Below are positions 1 through 6,318 of a DNA stretch of 15,313 nucleotides, piece after piece (within the stretch, counting starts at the first letter, position 1; each line of letters opens with the position of its first letter). This DNA comes from JAXHUA01 sp034189695. GTDB taxonomy: Bacteria > Chloroflexota > Dehalococcoidia > E44-bin15. The position numbers and the translations under genes were made by a program. The DNA lies in assembly GCA_034189695.1 (NCBI GenBank), contig JAXHUA010000034.1, forward strand, positions 1-15,313, written 5' to 3'. The notes under the pieces are model-generated. The model was not told the origin of the DNA, searched no databases, and worked only from the letters and a program-made list of their open reading frames with translations.

Positions 1-99
1 AAGCGTCAACTGGAAACACTATGGGCCATGGCTGAGCATGCCCAAGGAAAGGAGGCTTCGGTAACCTCATTTATGAGGCAACCAACCACCGTTCGGTAA
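1..99 (+). CDS. possible C-terminal end of a gene cut by the window edge
   Basis: Reading frame 1 is open from the first base to a TAA at 97-99, giving 32 residues that end in SFMRQPTTVR. An internal ATG lies at 28. The composition is protein-like, but 32 residues are too few to recognise a family, and an open stretch this short is expected by chance fairly often. If real, it is the tail of a gene starting to the left of the window. It is followed within about 50 bases by a repeat field, as several genes here are. Confidence 0.25.
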   Translation, partial: KRQLETLWAMAEHAQGKEASVTSFMRQPTTVR

Positions 100-139
100 C
101 ACTTTCTATTGACGCAACACGTGGTGTGGGTGGTGGGTA

Positions 140-345
140 CGGCTGTCCCCTCTCCCGTCAAGGGAGAGGGCAAGGGTGAGACGTTTGCGGCCGGGGAGCG
201 TGCGCGCGGGGCCGTTCATGGTTCGACAGGCTCACCACGAACGGCTGGGGTGTCGCTCACCACGAGCGGCTGGGGTGCGGCTGCCCAGGAACGGGCGGCG
301 TGCTACCGTTCGCCCTGAGCCTGTCGAAGGGTGAACGGTCTACCG
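140..345. repeat. repeat cluster: CCCTCTCCC hairpin plus TTCGAC/GAACGG palindromes
   Basis: The non-coding stretch 100-489 holds three repeat types seen elsewhere in the window. CCCTCTCCC (148-156) pairs with GGGAGAGGG (162-170). From about 210 a unit begins with GCCGTTCATGGTTCGACAGG and returns through CACCACGAACGGC, an inverted repeat. From about 299 another unit runs GTGCTACCGTTCGCCCTGAG, then CCTGTCGAAGGGTGAACGGT, again with inverted ends. Open frames across this stretch are repeat artefacts. Confidence 0.8.
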
Positions 346-351
346 CACAGC

Positions 352-480
352 TGTCGTTGCGAGCGGAGCCGCAGGCGCAGCGAAGCAATCCCGGCGGGGT
401 CGGGGGACAGGTGTCGGCCGCGCCGCGAGATTGCCTCGGCCACGTCCCTTGCTTCGTTCGGGACAGGCCTCGCAATGACA
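352..480. repeat. inverted-end repeat element, family A copy 1
   Basis: This copy starts TGTCGTTGCGAGCGGAGCCG and ends CCTCGCAATGACA, so its outer 12 bases are inverted copies with one mismatch. An inner pair AGCAATC / GATTGC also faces inward. It is about 129 bp and non-coding. Its right end stops 10 bp before the stop codon of the minus-strand epimerase, so it sits in that gene's 3' flank. Four more full copies lie in this window. The size and ends resemble a MITE or a large REP-like palindrome; no target-site duplication was identified. Confidence 0.85.
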
Positions 481-489
481 GAGGGAGGC

Positions 490-1500
490 TCAGCGCGTCT
501 CTCTCTGCGAGCGGCGCCACTGGACATAGCGCCTGGTGCCCTGTTCGATGGTGACCTTCGGCTCCCACCCCAGCTCGTGCCTGGCCCTGGAGCCGTCGAG
601 CACCATGCCGTGGCGCAGGAAACGCAGGCCGGAACGGGTGAGGTAGGGCATGCCCTGCACCCGTGCCAGCTTCGACCATGCCTCGATTGCGGCGCATGAC
701 GCGTGGCCCAGGCCGTAGGGGACGCTGAACTGGAGCCTCCGTCCGCCCATGGCGCGCAGCATCGTCGCGGCGAAGTCGCGGAACCGCACCGGCTCTGGTG
801 TGGCGACGTTGTACGCCTGTCCGGCGGCCACGTCGGCGGCGGCCGCCGCGATGGCGCAGTCGGCGGCGTCGGAGGCGAAGACGATGCTGTACCTCGCCTC
901 GGCCCCGTTGGGCCACACCACGACCGGCAGCGACAGGTGCCGGTACAGGTGGTCCGAGACCAGCCGGTCGCGCGGTCCGTACACCGCCGCCGGCCTGAGA
1001 ATGGTGACGTCCATTTTGCCGCGAAGTTTGTGGTCGAGCACCGCCGCCTCTGCGCGCAGCTTGGCGCTCTCGTAGTACGTATCGGGGCCGAAGACGACGT
1101 CGCACGGTGTCGACTCGCACACCGGCGTATCGCCCTGGCACGCCCTGCCGTACACACCGCCGCTGCTCATATAGACGAAGCGGGTGCATCCGGCGCCGGC
1201 GGCCGCCCCGAGCACGTTCTCGGTGCCGCGCACGATGGCGGCCTGGAACTGGGGCCACGACCCCCACCCGGGCGTCACCCTGGCGGCGGTGTGGAACACC
1301 ACGTCAGCGCCGGCGACGGCTGGCTGGAGCGTGTCATGGTCCGTCACGTCGCCGAAGACAATCGAGGCGCCGGTGCTCTTGAGGAAGCTGGTGTCCGAGG
1401 TGGGGCGGGCCAGGGCGCGGACCTCGTGGCCCTGCGCCAGCAGCCGCTCCACGATGTGACTGCCGAGGAAGCCCGTTGCGCCGGTGACGAGAGCTCTCAT
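490..1500 (-). CDS. NAD-dependent epimerase/dehydratase (extended SDR family)
   Basis: The 336-residue protein starts with the extended-SDR Rossmann motif GATGFLG (residues 7-13). It has the catalytic serine region YMSSGGVYG (110-118) and the YxxxK pair Tyr143/Lys147 in YYESAK. This is the usual length for the nucleotide-sugar epimerase, 3-beta-hydroxysteroid dehydrogenase or dihydroflavonol reductase branch of the family. Such enzymes are soluble and use NAD(P) to oxidise, reduce or epimerise a hydroxyl or sugar substrate; the substrate cannot be told from sequence. The ATG at 1500 is chosen because AGAGGA lies about 9 bases upstream; an in-frame start at 1524 lacks this. The frame stays open far upstream only because it crosses repeats. 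It stands alone, with repeats on both sides. Confidence 0.9.
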   Translation of the reverse strand: MRALVTGATGFLGSHIVERLLAQGHEVRALARPTSDTSFLKSTGASIVFGDVTDHDTLQPAVAGADVVFHTAARVTPGWGSWPQFQAAIVRGTENVLGAAAGAGCTRFVYMSSGGVYGRACQGDTPVCESTPCDVVFGPDTYYESAKLRAEAAVLDHKLRGKMDVTILRPAAVYGPRDRLVSDHLYRHLSLPVVVWPNGAEARYSIVFASDAADCAIAAAAADVAAGQAYNVATPEPVRFRDFAATMLRAMGGRRLQFSVPYGLGHASCAAIEAWSKLARVQGMPYLTRSGLRFLRHGMVLDGSRARHELGWEPKVTIEQGTRRYVQWRRSQRETR

Positions 1501-1632
1501 CGCCGGCGTTCCTCTAGCAAGCATCGAGAAGGTGTAGGACTGCGCATGGGGGTATCGCGTGGCACTGTGCGAGATTCTACAATGGAGACTCGCGGCTTTC
1601 AAGGCCGTGGGGCGGTGTGGCGTGTGGGCGTT

Positions 1633-1692
1633 CCCTCTCCCTTGAGGGGAGAGGGCAGGGCCTGCCCTGAGCCTGTCAAGGGGTGAACGGTC
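1633..1692. repeat. CCCTCTCCC hairpin and TTCGCCCTGAGCC-type repeat
   Basis: CCCTCTCCC (1633-1641) pairs with GGGAGAGGG (1647-1655). It is followed by a shortened CCCTGAGCCTGTCAAGGGGT unit ending in GAACGGTC. Together with the two features to the right it fills the 500-base gap between the epimerase and mop genes, where no gene is seen. Confidence 0.75.
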
Positions 1693-1703
1693 ACTTCCCG
1701 AAC

Positions 1704-1813
1704 TGTCATTGCGAGCGGAGCCGCAGGCGGAGCGAGGCAATCCCGGTCGGGTGGTGGGACTGGGTGCAGCCCCACCATAAGATTGCTTCGGCGCTACGCG
1801 CCTCGCAATGACA
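1704..1813. repeat. inverted-end repeat element, family A copy 2
   Basis: This copy starts TGTCATTGCGAG and ends CTCGCAATGACA, perfectly inverted 12-base ends. The inner sequence CGGAGCCGCAGGCGGAGCGA follows the left end and GATTGCTTCGGCGC precedes the right end. It is about 110 bp and non-coding. Confidence 0.88.
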
Positions 1814-1839
1814 GAGGAAGGTTGCGGGGAGAACAGGTC

Positions 1840-1975
1840 CCCTCTCCCTTGAGGGGAGAGGGATAGGGTGAGGGTGAGGCGTGTGTAGGTGGAAGCGTGC
1901 GCGTGGGGCCGTTCATGGTTCGACAGGCTCACCACGAACGGCAGGGGTGCGGCTCACCACGAACGGCAGGGGTCG
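1840..1975. repeat. CCCTCTCCC hairpin and GTTCGACA/CACCACGAACGG repeat
   Basis: CCCTCTCCC (1840-1848) pairs with GGGAGAGGG (1854-1862). From about 1909 comes GGCCGTTCATGGTTCGACAG, then CTCACCACGAACGGCAGGGG, the last part being partly repeated once more. The unit ends about 30 bp from the stop codon of mop. Confidence 0.75.
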
Positions 1976-2004
1976 GCCCCGCGCCGTTGGTGCTGGCGCG
2001 AGAG

Positions 2005-2208
2005 CTAGCCCTTTTCCACCATCACCTCGGTGGCCTTTACCACCGCCGCGGCCTCATCGCCGACCTTGAGGCCCATGCGTTCCGCCGACGTGCGGCTGAT
2101 GAGGGATACCACCTCCAGGTCGCCGACGGCGATGATGACCTCCGCCATCACCTGCCCCAGCCTGACCTCCTTGATCCTGCCCTTGAACCGGTTCCGCGCG
2201 CTCAGCAT
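2005..2208 (-). CDS. molybdopterin-binding small protein (Mop/TOBE domain)
   Basis: The 67-residue protein is a single Mop/TOBE-type domain. It runs from MLSARNRFKG through GQVMAEVIIAVGD and the signature SLISRTSAERMGLKVGDE to KATEVMVEKG. This matches the molybdate-binding repeat of molbindins and the C-terminal domain of ModE and ModC. Free-standing Mop proteins bind molybdate or tungstate in the cytoplasm as oligomers, as a store or buffer; that role is family knowledge. The start at 2208 has an excellent AGGAGG seven bases upstream and a promoter 30-60 bases upstream. It is monocistronic and divergent from the PadR operon. A damaged second copy lies at 13521-13598. Confidence 0.92.
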   Translation of the reverse strand: MLSARNRFKGRIKEVRLGQVMAEVIIAVGDLEVVSLISRTSAERMGLKVGDEAAAVVKATEVMVEKG

Positions 2209-2241
2209 GGCAACCTCCTCGCGTGGTCTGTCAGAGGCCAC

Positions 2242-2271
2242 AGCATAGCTTCCAGTCGGCGGGGGTGTCAA
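2242..2271 (-). promoter_or_regulatory. promoter of the mop gene
   Basis: Reading the minus strand, TTGACA (2271-2266), an 18-base spacer and TATGCT (2247-2242) form a sigma-70-type promoter. Transcription would start near 2235, leaving a leader of about 27 bases that holds the AGGAGG ribosome site. The same arrangement is kept in the damaged mop copy. Confidence 0.7.
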
Positions 2272-2428
2272 GCTGGAGCCATCTCCACCCTCTGGCTGCC
2301 TTCTCGCATTCGAGCGACAATGAGGCGGAGAGGCCGCTGGCGCCACATCCCGCGACGATATGAGGGAGACAAGGCGAACAACACGATGCTCTACCGCGCT
2401 CAATGCCGCTGAGCCCAGATGGACAGCT

Positions 2429-2457
2429 TTGACAATCCGCCCCGGGGCCACTAGTAT
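2429..2457 (+). promoter_or_regulatory. promoter of the PadR operon
   Basis: A perfect TTGACA (2429-2434), a 17-base spacer and TAGTAT (2452-2457) point into the PadR gene. Transcription would start near 2464, about 100 bases before the chosen start codon. The region 2272-2428 between the two divergent promoters shows no gene or clear signal. Confidence 0.75.
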
Positions 2458-2489
2458 TAAGTGCGTAATAGTATGAACCAGATAATACT
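2452..2489. promoter_or_regulatory. candidate operator of the PadR regulator
   Basis: Overlapping inverted repeats cover the -10 box and start site: TATTA (2455-2459) with TAATA (2466-2470), and AGTAT (2470-2474) with ATACT (2485-2489). AGTAT occurs also at 2453-2457, 17 bases before the second AGTAT. PadR proteins usually repress their own operon from such sites. Assignment to this regulator is an inference. Confidence 0.4.
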
Positions 2490-2561
2490 GTCCGCCTGGC
2501 AAGAACCGTCTGAGCAGCTCCCGCGAGCGCTGTGGCGGTGCAAGCCGAGGAGTCAGCAGCC

Positions 2562-2927
2562 TTGAGCAGCACCAGCGAAGAAACGAAGAAGTTCCAGAAG
2601 GAGTTGAACGCCGGCACCACGGCGCTTGTCCTGCTGGGGGTCCTGGCACGGGCGTCGCAGCCAATGTACGGCTACCAGATCGCCAGGCTTCTCGAGGCGA
2701 ATGCCGGAGACACACCGATTATGAAACAGGGGGCGCTGTACCCGGTACTGAGGTCGCTTGAAAGCAGCGGGCTGCTGGAGAGCGAAGTGGAGCCATCCGT
2801 GTCCGGTCCGCCGCGACGCTACTACAGGATCACAGAAGCCGGCCGGAAGAACCTGGAGACGTGGCGCGGGATCTGGGAGCGGACAAAGGCACTGGTTGAC
2901 AGTGCCGTGCGTGGAGGAGAACAGTGA
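2562..2927 (+). CDS. PadR-family transcriptional regulator
   Basis: The protein is about 121 residues with a PadR winged helix: LVLLGVLARA, PMYGYQIARLLE, the recognition region KQGALYPVLRSLESSGLL, and the wing GPPRRYYRITEAGRK, then a short C-terminal helix. This is the compact PadR-s1-like class. The TTG at 2562 is chosen because GAGGAG (2547-2552) lies nine bases upstream. A GTG at 2532 would add 10 residues but has no ribosome site. The stop overlaps the GTG of the next gene, so the two are translationally coupled. PadR genes next to a HAAS-domain membrane protein are a recurrent pair in which the membrane protein is thought to control the regulator. Confidence 0.9.
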   Translation: MSSTSEETKKFQKELNAGTTALVLLGVLARASQPMYGYQIARLLEANAGDTPIMKQGALYPVLRSLESSGLLESEVEPSVSGPPRRYYRITEAGRKNLETWRGIWERTKALVDSAVRGGEQ

Positions 2928-3844
2928 TTGGAAGCATTGATGACTACCTGTCCCAGTTGAAGAAGGCGCTTCACGGCTGTGACCGCGCGACGATACAGGA
3001 CGCCCTCTCCGATGCTGAGGAGCACTTGAGAACGGCTCTCGCCAGCGCTACGGCCCATCATGCCACGGTTTCCGAAGCCGATGCCCTGTCTCAGATAATA
3101 GACAGCTACGGTATGCCTGAAGAGGTTGCCACCGCCTACCGCGAAATCGAACACCGCCTCACGCCTGCCCTGGCCCAGCCCAGCTATCCCGAGGAGCCTG
3201 AAGAAGTGCATAGGGAGAAGGACGAGCGGCCTCTTCTGGTCCGCTTTTTCGGTGTCTTCGCCGACTTGAGAGTCTGGGGGGCGTTTCTCTACCTGTTGTT
3301 CTCCTTGCTGACCGGCACGCTCTACTTCACCTGGGCGGTGACGGGCATATCGCTCTCCGCCGGCCTGCTGGTGCTCATCGTCGGGCTGCCCTTCACCGGC
3401 CTGTTCATTCTCTCTGTCTGGGGCATCGGCCTGGTGGAGGGACGCATCGTCGAGGCGCTGCTGGGAGTGCGGATGCCGCGCCGGGCGCAGTATCGCCGCG
3501 GGGGCACGGGACTGTGGCCACGCTTCAGGAGCATCATTCTGGACGGGCATACCTGGCTGTCGCTGGTGTACATGATACTGCAGCTTCCCCTCGGCATCGC
3601 CTACTTCACCGTGTTGGTCACCCTGATCGCCGTGGCGCTCTTCGCCATCGCCACGCCCATTCTGCAGCTCGGCTTTGACATTTCGGTCGTTACAACAGAA
3701 GCCGGTGCGTACTACTTCGCCGGCTGGATGCTGCCCCTGCTCGTCGTGGCCGGTATTCTGCTCGCCACGCTGACAATGCACCTGGCCAGGTATCTTGGCC
3801 GCATGCACGGGGCGCTGGCCAAGGCCTTGCTGGTGAGACGCTGA
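2924..3844 (+). CDS. HAAS-domain plus sensor-domain integral membrane protein
   Basis: The protein has 306 residues. Residues 5-78 form a soluble helical HAAS-type domain (IDDYLSQLKKALHG, then EEHLRTAL, then GMPEEVATAYRE), which is typically encoded beside PadR regulators. After an acidic linker (86-102), residues 103-290 resemble the putative-sensor membrane domain. Hydrophobic segments lie near 118-136, 143-170, 211-248 (probably two) and 264-285. The start is GTG at 2924, overlapping the PadR stop, with GGAGGAG just upstream. The likely role is to sense a membrane or cell-envelope signal and act on the PadR protein; the ligand is unknown. Its stop TGA shares bases with the ATG of the next small gene. 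Confidence 0.85.
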   Translation: MIGSIDDYLSQLKKALHGCDRATIQDALSDAEEHLRTALASATAHHATVSEADALSQIIDSYGMPEEVATAYREIEHRLTPALAQPSYPEEPEEVHREKDERPLLVRFFGVFADLRVWGAFLYLLFSLLTGTLYFTWAVTGISLSAGLLVLIVGLPFTGLFILSVWGIGLVEGRIVEALLGVRMPRRAQYRRGGTGLWPRFRSIILDGHTWLSLVYMILQLPLGIAYFTVLVTLIAVALFAIATPILQLGFDISVVTTEAGAYYFAGWMLPLLVVAGILLATLTMHLARYLGRMHGALAKALLVRR

Positions 3845-4026
3845 TGAAGCGGCAAACGCAAGTTGCCGCAGCCGGGCGATGGTGCCGGGCATGGGGCGCT
3901 ACTAAGGAGAGGGGGCGGGATGCCATGAAAGAGAGAAAAGGGCTGGTGGCTGTAGTGGCGGCTGCAATCGTCGTGGTCATAGTGGTGGGTGTGTACCTCA
4001 CCATGTTCCTGACCTCAAGCCCGTAA
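3844..4026 (+). CDS. small single-pass membrane protein of the PadR operon
   Basis: The frame encodes 60 residues from an ATG at 3844 that overlaps the upstream stop as TGATG, which suggests coupled translation. The first 27 residues are basic and low in complexity. Residues 28-60 begin MKERKGLVAVVAAA and form one strong transmembrane helix, ending after YLTMFLTSSP. An internal ATG at 3925, preceded by AAGGAGAG about 14 bases upstream, would give just this 33-residue part and may be the true start. No family is recognised. Its position suggests a membrane partner of the sensor protein. Confidence 0.55.
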   Translation: MKRQTQVAAAGRWCRAWGATKERGRDAMKERKGLVAVVAAAIVVVIVVGVYLTMFLTSSP

Positions 4027-4061
4027 GGTCTGGTGGCCCGTGATTCCGAATCGCGTGGTCG

Positions 4062-4156
4062 CGGGGCCGTTCATGCCCCTCACTGCGCTCGGGACATGGT
4101 TCGACAAGCTCACCACGAGCGGCTGGGGAGCGGGCTCACCACGAGCGGCTGGCCAT
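4062..4156. repeat. GTTCGACAAGC/CACCACGAGCGG repeat between two operons
   Basis: The unit GGGGCCGTTCATGCCCCTCA is followed by CTGCGCTCGGGACATGGTTC and then GACAAGCTCACCACGAGCGG. A partial second CACCACGAGCGGCTGG lies at about 4138. This is the longer version of the palindromic repeat seen at 12843 and 13220. It lies between the convergent ends of the PadR operon and the glycyl radical operon. Confidence 0.75.
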
Positions 4157-4201
4157 GCTGATTTGGGTCACGGTATAGCGTGACGTTCGATTGCCGCTGT
4201 G

Positions 4202-4216
4202 GCGGACTCAGTCCGC
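4202..4216. terminator. hairpin at the end of the glycyl radical operon
   Basis: GCGGAC / GTCCGC form a 6-bp stem around a three-base loop, overlapping the stop codon of the last gene of the minus-strand operon. There is no T-run after it, so a role as a factor-independent terminator is weakly supported. Confidence 0.25.
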
Positions 4217-4438
4217 TGTTCGGCCTCGCGCAGGGCGTCTCCTGAAGACCTGCCCTCGCATTCCCCCAATGCCCCAGACCTTCTTCCCCGACGATCTCAA
4301 TTCCAGCTCCTCACAGTACACCAGCCCGTGGCATTTGGGGCACTGACGATACGTATTCGGTCCCATCTCTTCGGCGAGACCTACATAGCGAAACTCGCTG
4401 CTCCGCCCTTCATAGCCGCACGTCTCACACTTGATCAT
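4208..4438 (-). CDS. small zinc-ribbon protein, second copy in the operon
   Basis: The protein has 76 residues with two CxxC knuckles, Cys4/Cys7 (CETCGYEG) and Cys33/Cys36 (CPKCHG), the pattern of a zinc ribbon or rubredoxin-like site. It shares CGYEG, a following FRY and CPKC with the protein at 6040-6234, so the two are paralogues in one operon. The basic C-terminal tail (RRRPARGR) is unlike its partner's. The ATG at 4438 has only a weak ribosome site. It is the last gene of the operon, 59 bases after the Fe-S small-subunit gene. Possible roles are metal-dependent assembly, electron transfer if it binds iron, or nucleic-acid binding; the sequence does not decide. Confidence 0.75.
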   Translation of the reverse strand: MIKCETCGYEGRSSEFRYVGLAEEMGPNTYRQCPKCHGLVYCEELELRSSGKKVWGIGGMRGQVFRRRPARGRTAD

Positions 4439-4497
4439 GGCGCCATCTCGCCGTCAGTCCACAGGCTGCTGCGCTGCCCCTTTGGCCGTCTCAGGGC

Positions 4498-4725
4498 TTA
4501 CTTCTCATCGAATCCTCTCGCCAATCGCAGGTTGCGGTCTGAGGACATGAACTCAGACGTCTTCGTCCTTATTCGATCGAGCTGAACGAACTTGGGGCAC
4601 TCGCTGGCATCCGCGTAGAGGTCTGCCGGCCTGGGTAATCCGTCTTCGTCCAGAAAGGCCCGGCAAAGTCCCGTATTCGCCGCATAGTAGGGCTGAAAGC
4701 TCGTGCAATCACCGCATGTGGGCAT
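4498..4725 (-). CDS. glycyl-radical-enzyme Fe-S small subunit-like protein, copy B
   Basis: The protein has 75 residues with four cysteines: Cys4, Cys7, Cys21 and Cys43 (MPTCGDC, then NTGLC, then ASECPKF). Size and pattern resemble the small HiPIP-like [4Fe-4S] subunits of benzylsuccinate synthase and 4-hydroxyphenylacetate decarboxylase, which bind the large glycyl radical subunit and tune its activation. The start at 4725 follows GGAAAGGAGGTGGCAGAAGG, a strong ribosome site; an upstream in-frame start at 4779 would read through that site. It is closely related to the gene at 4848-5081, sharing the stretch DLYADASECPKF and then IRTKTSEFM, so the pair is a tandem duplication. Confidence 0.82.
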   Translation of the reverse strand: MPTCGDCTSFQPYYAANTGLCRAFLDEDGLPRPADLYADASECPKFVQLDRIRTKTSEFMSSDRNLRLARGFDEK

Positions 4726-4847
4726 CCTTCTGCCACCTCCTTTCCCATGGAGGTCTGTGTCCCCCTCAGGAAGAGCCATTGCACCCCTCGAAGTGCTCGA
4801 GCCTCCTTGAGTCTCTTCCCTGAGGAATCAGACCCACTCCCCCAGGC

Positions 4848-5081
4848 CTACCTTTCGTCGAACCCTCTCGCGATCCGCAGATAGTGGTCTCCCATGAACT
4901 CCGATGTCTTCGTCCTTATTCTGTCCATCGCGTCGAACTTGGGGCATTCACTGGCATCCGCGTAGAGGTCTGTCGGCTTGGGCAGTCCGTCTTCGTCGAG
5001 AAGAGCAACACACAACCCCGTGTTCGCCGCTGGGTTCGCCCCGACGGGCTGGAAGTTGTTGCAGTCACCGCATTTGGGCAT
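4848..5081 (-). CDS. glycyl-radical-enzyme Fe-S small subunit-like protein, copy A
   Basis: The protein has 77 residues with Cys4, Cys7, Cys24 and Cys46 (MPKCGDCNNFQP, NTGLC, ASECPKF). The spacing differs from copy B only by a three-residue insertion between the second and third cysteines. The conserved segment after the last cysteine (RIRTKTSEFM, then ARGFDE) is shared with copy B. The ATG at 5081 has AAAGGAGG eight bases upstream; a GTG four codons earlier lies inside that ribosome site. By analogy with benzylsuccinate synthase beta and gamma subunits, two different small subunits could flank one catalytic subunit. The 122-base gap to copy B holds no other gene. Confidence 0.83.
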   Translation of the reverse strand: MPKCGDCNNFQPVGANPAANTGLCVALLDEDGLPKPTDLYADASECPKFDAMDRIRTKTSEFMGDHYLRIARGFDER

Positions 5082-5140
5082 TCCTGCCACCTCCTTTCGC
5101 GGAAGGGGCGCGTTTCCAACGTAGATGGGGAGGCGTAATC

Positions 5141-5560
5141 TCAGGCCATCCTTTCACCGGCAACCGGTATGGTCAGAGCGTACACCTCCGTTACTCTGAT
5201 AACGGCCACATGCTGCACCCTGCAATCGAGGCCCATCGTCTCCATCAAGGGGTTCACCGTTGATGAGAACTCGTCGAAGAGCTCTCCAGAATCGCATAGC
5301 TCTTGCAGAGTCCCCTTCACCTGGAAGCCCTCCAACCTGGGCTTCCAGATGGCGATGGCCACCTTCTTGCGCCCCTCTCTCAGGTTCCCGGTGGTCTTAC
5401 CATCGAAACAGCATGCGTAGGCCAGCTTGTCGTCTCCGATCGGCCTCAGCGAGCCAATGGGCACCAGGTTGAGGGTCTCATCCTCGTTGACCGTCGCCAG
5501 CATACACTTCTTCTGATCGCCTTCCAGAGTCTCAATCACCTCTTCCGGGAGTTTCGCCAT
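5141..5560 (-). CDS. PNPOx-like split-barrel flavoprotein, second copy
   Basis: The protein has 139 residues and a pyridoxamine-5'-phosphate-oxidase-like split barrel: CMLATVNEDETLNLVPIGS, then KLAYACCFDGKTTGNLREG, then KVAIAIWKPRLEGFQVKGT. Family members bind FMN, F420 or heme as dimers in the cytoplasm and act as reductases, oxidases or flavin carriers. The sequence shows no residue that fixes the cofactor. The ATG at 5560 is preceded by AAAGGGGAAC, a modest ribosome site. The frame is open further upstream but overlaps the previous gene. It is 25 bases after a paralogue (5586-5987), sharing the pattern QV(K/R)GT and the ending of the barrel. Confidence 0.85.
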   Translation of the reverse strand: MAKLPEEVIETLEGDQKKCMLATVNEDETLNLVPIGSLRPIGDDKLAYACCFDGKTTGNLREGRKKVAIAIWKPRLEGFQVKGTLQELCDSGELFDEFSSTVNPLMETMGLDCRVQHVAVIRVTEVYALTIPVAGERMA

Positions 5561-5585
5561 CTGATGTTCCCCTTTCCAGGCGTCG

Positions 5586-5987
5586 CTACGCGAGCCTTGT
5601 GCCGGGATTGCTGAGAGAGGTGCTGTAGACTTCCTCAACCGCGCCGTAGACGATGCCCCTCGGTTGAAGCCTCGACATCTCAAAGACCTTCTCAGCGATC
5701 ATATCCGTAACCTGACCTCTTTCCTCGAAACGATTGAAGGTACCTCTTACCTGATAAGAGTCCAGGCTCGGTCTGAGAACAGCCACAGTGAATCTCCTGT
5801 TCTGCAACAGGTTCTCTTTGGTCTTGCCGAGCTTCAAATCGGCGAAGATAATGGTCTTCGGGTCTAACGGGAAGACAGTGGCCACTATCACCGCGTTCGG
5901 TACCCCGGCCGGACTGATCGTGGCCACCACCTTCAGCGCACTAGGGTCAGACAATGCGGCCACTACTTCCGTTGACATCTCTGCCAC
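5586..5987 (-). CDS. PNPOx-like split-barrel flavoprotein, first copy
   Basis: The protein has 133 residues with the split-barrel pattern of the PNPOx-like superfamily: VVATISPAGVPNAVIVATVF, then TIIFADLKLGKTKENL, FTVAVLRPSLDSYQVRGTF and GIVYGAVEEVYS. The K-x-K-x-N-L segment after the fourth strand is typical of the flavin phosphate site in this family. The start is GTG at 5987 with AAAGGAG six or seven bases upstream; the next ATG at 5978 is too far from it. It lies 52 bases after the zinc-ribbon gene and 25 bases before its paralogue. A role in electron supply, oxygen removal or protection of the glycyl radical is possible but is inference. Confidence 0.86.
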   Translation of the reverse strand: MAEMSTEVVAALSDPSALKVVATISPAGVPNAVIVATVFPLDPKTIIFADLKLGKTKENLLQNRRFTVAVLRPSLDSYQVRGTFNRFEERGQVTDMIAEKVFEMSRLQPRGIVYGAVEEVYSTSLSNPGTRLA

Positions 5988-6039
5988 GACAGACTCCTTT
6001 CATCCTCGTGCTGGGTATCCTTACAACTTCACGCCCACA

Positions 6040-6234
6040 TCACTTGCGCAGGTCGGCACCGGGAACTCTCCCCTGGAGTTCATCGGGAGCCGCTTCCTCA
6101 GTGGTGTGGTCGACCAGCACCCACCCAAAACACTTGGGACACTCCCTGTTGCCGGTGGGCTCGTCCAGCCTCACGTTGTACAGATACCTGAAGGACTCCA
6201 CGGGGCCTTCATACCCACAATGTATGCACTTCAT
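6040..6234 (-). CDS. small zinc-ribbon protein, first copy in the operon
   Basis: The protein has 64 residues, with Cys3/Cys6 (MKCIHCGYEG) and Cys32/Cys35 (ECPKCFGW) forming two CxxC knuckles 25 residues apart. The tail is acidic, then mixed. It lies 84 bases after the glycyl radical enzyme, with AAGGGGG about eight bases before its ATG. It is paralogous to the last gene of the operon (4208-4438). Such short zinc-ribbon or rubredoxin-like proteins are not a standard part of benzylsuccinate synthase operons, so its role here is open. Confidence 0.8.
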   Translation of the reverse strand: MKCIHCGYEGPVESFRYLYNVRLDEPTGNRECPKCFGWVLVDHTTEEAAPDELQGRVPGADLRK

Positions 6235-6318
6235 CTGTCAATCCCCCTTCTGCGCTTCTCCTGCAACGCCTCAAGGCAGCCTGTGATGCCATCAGTTCTG
6301 CGACAACAGGGGCAGCGG

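Noticed and set aside
3..115. GCGTCAA (3-9) and TTGACGC (109-115) as ends of a small element
   Set aside because: Seven matching bases 100 apart are expected by chance, and no further similarity extends from them.
257..1267. Long minus-strand frame (336 residues) overlapping the epimerase
   Set aside because: It is an arginine-rich shadow of the epimerase in another frame, extended through repeats.
1501..1935. N-terminal extension of the epimerase by up to 145 residues
   Set aside because: The open frame crosses a family A element and other repeats; its residues match those encoded by the same repeats elsewhere, and the Rossmann motif with a ribosome site starts at 1500.
2822..3892. 356-residue minus-strand frame antisense to the HAAS/sensor gene
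   Set aside because: Its composition is low-complexity Q/G/R-rich and has no family features, while the plus strand shows overlapping operon genes and membrane helices.
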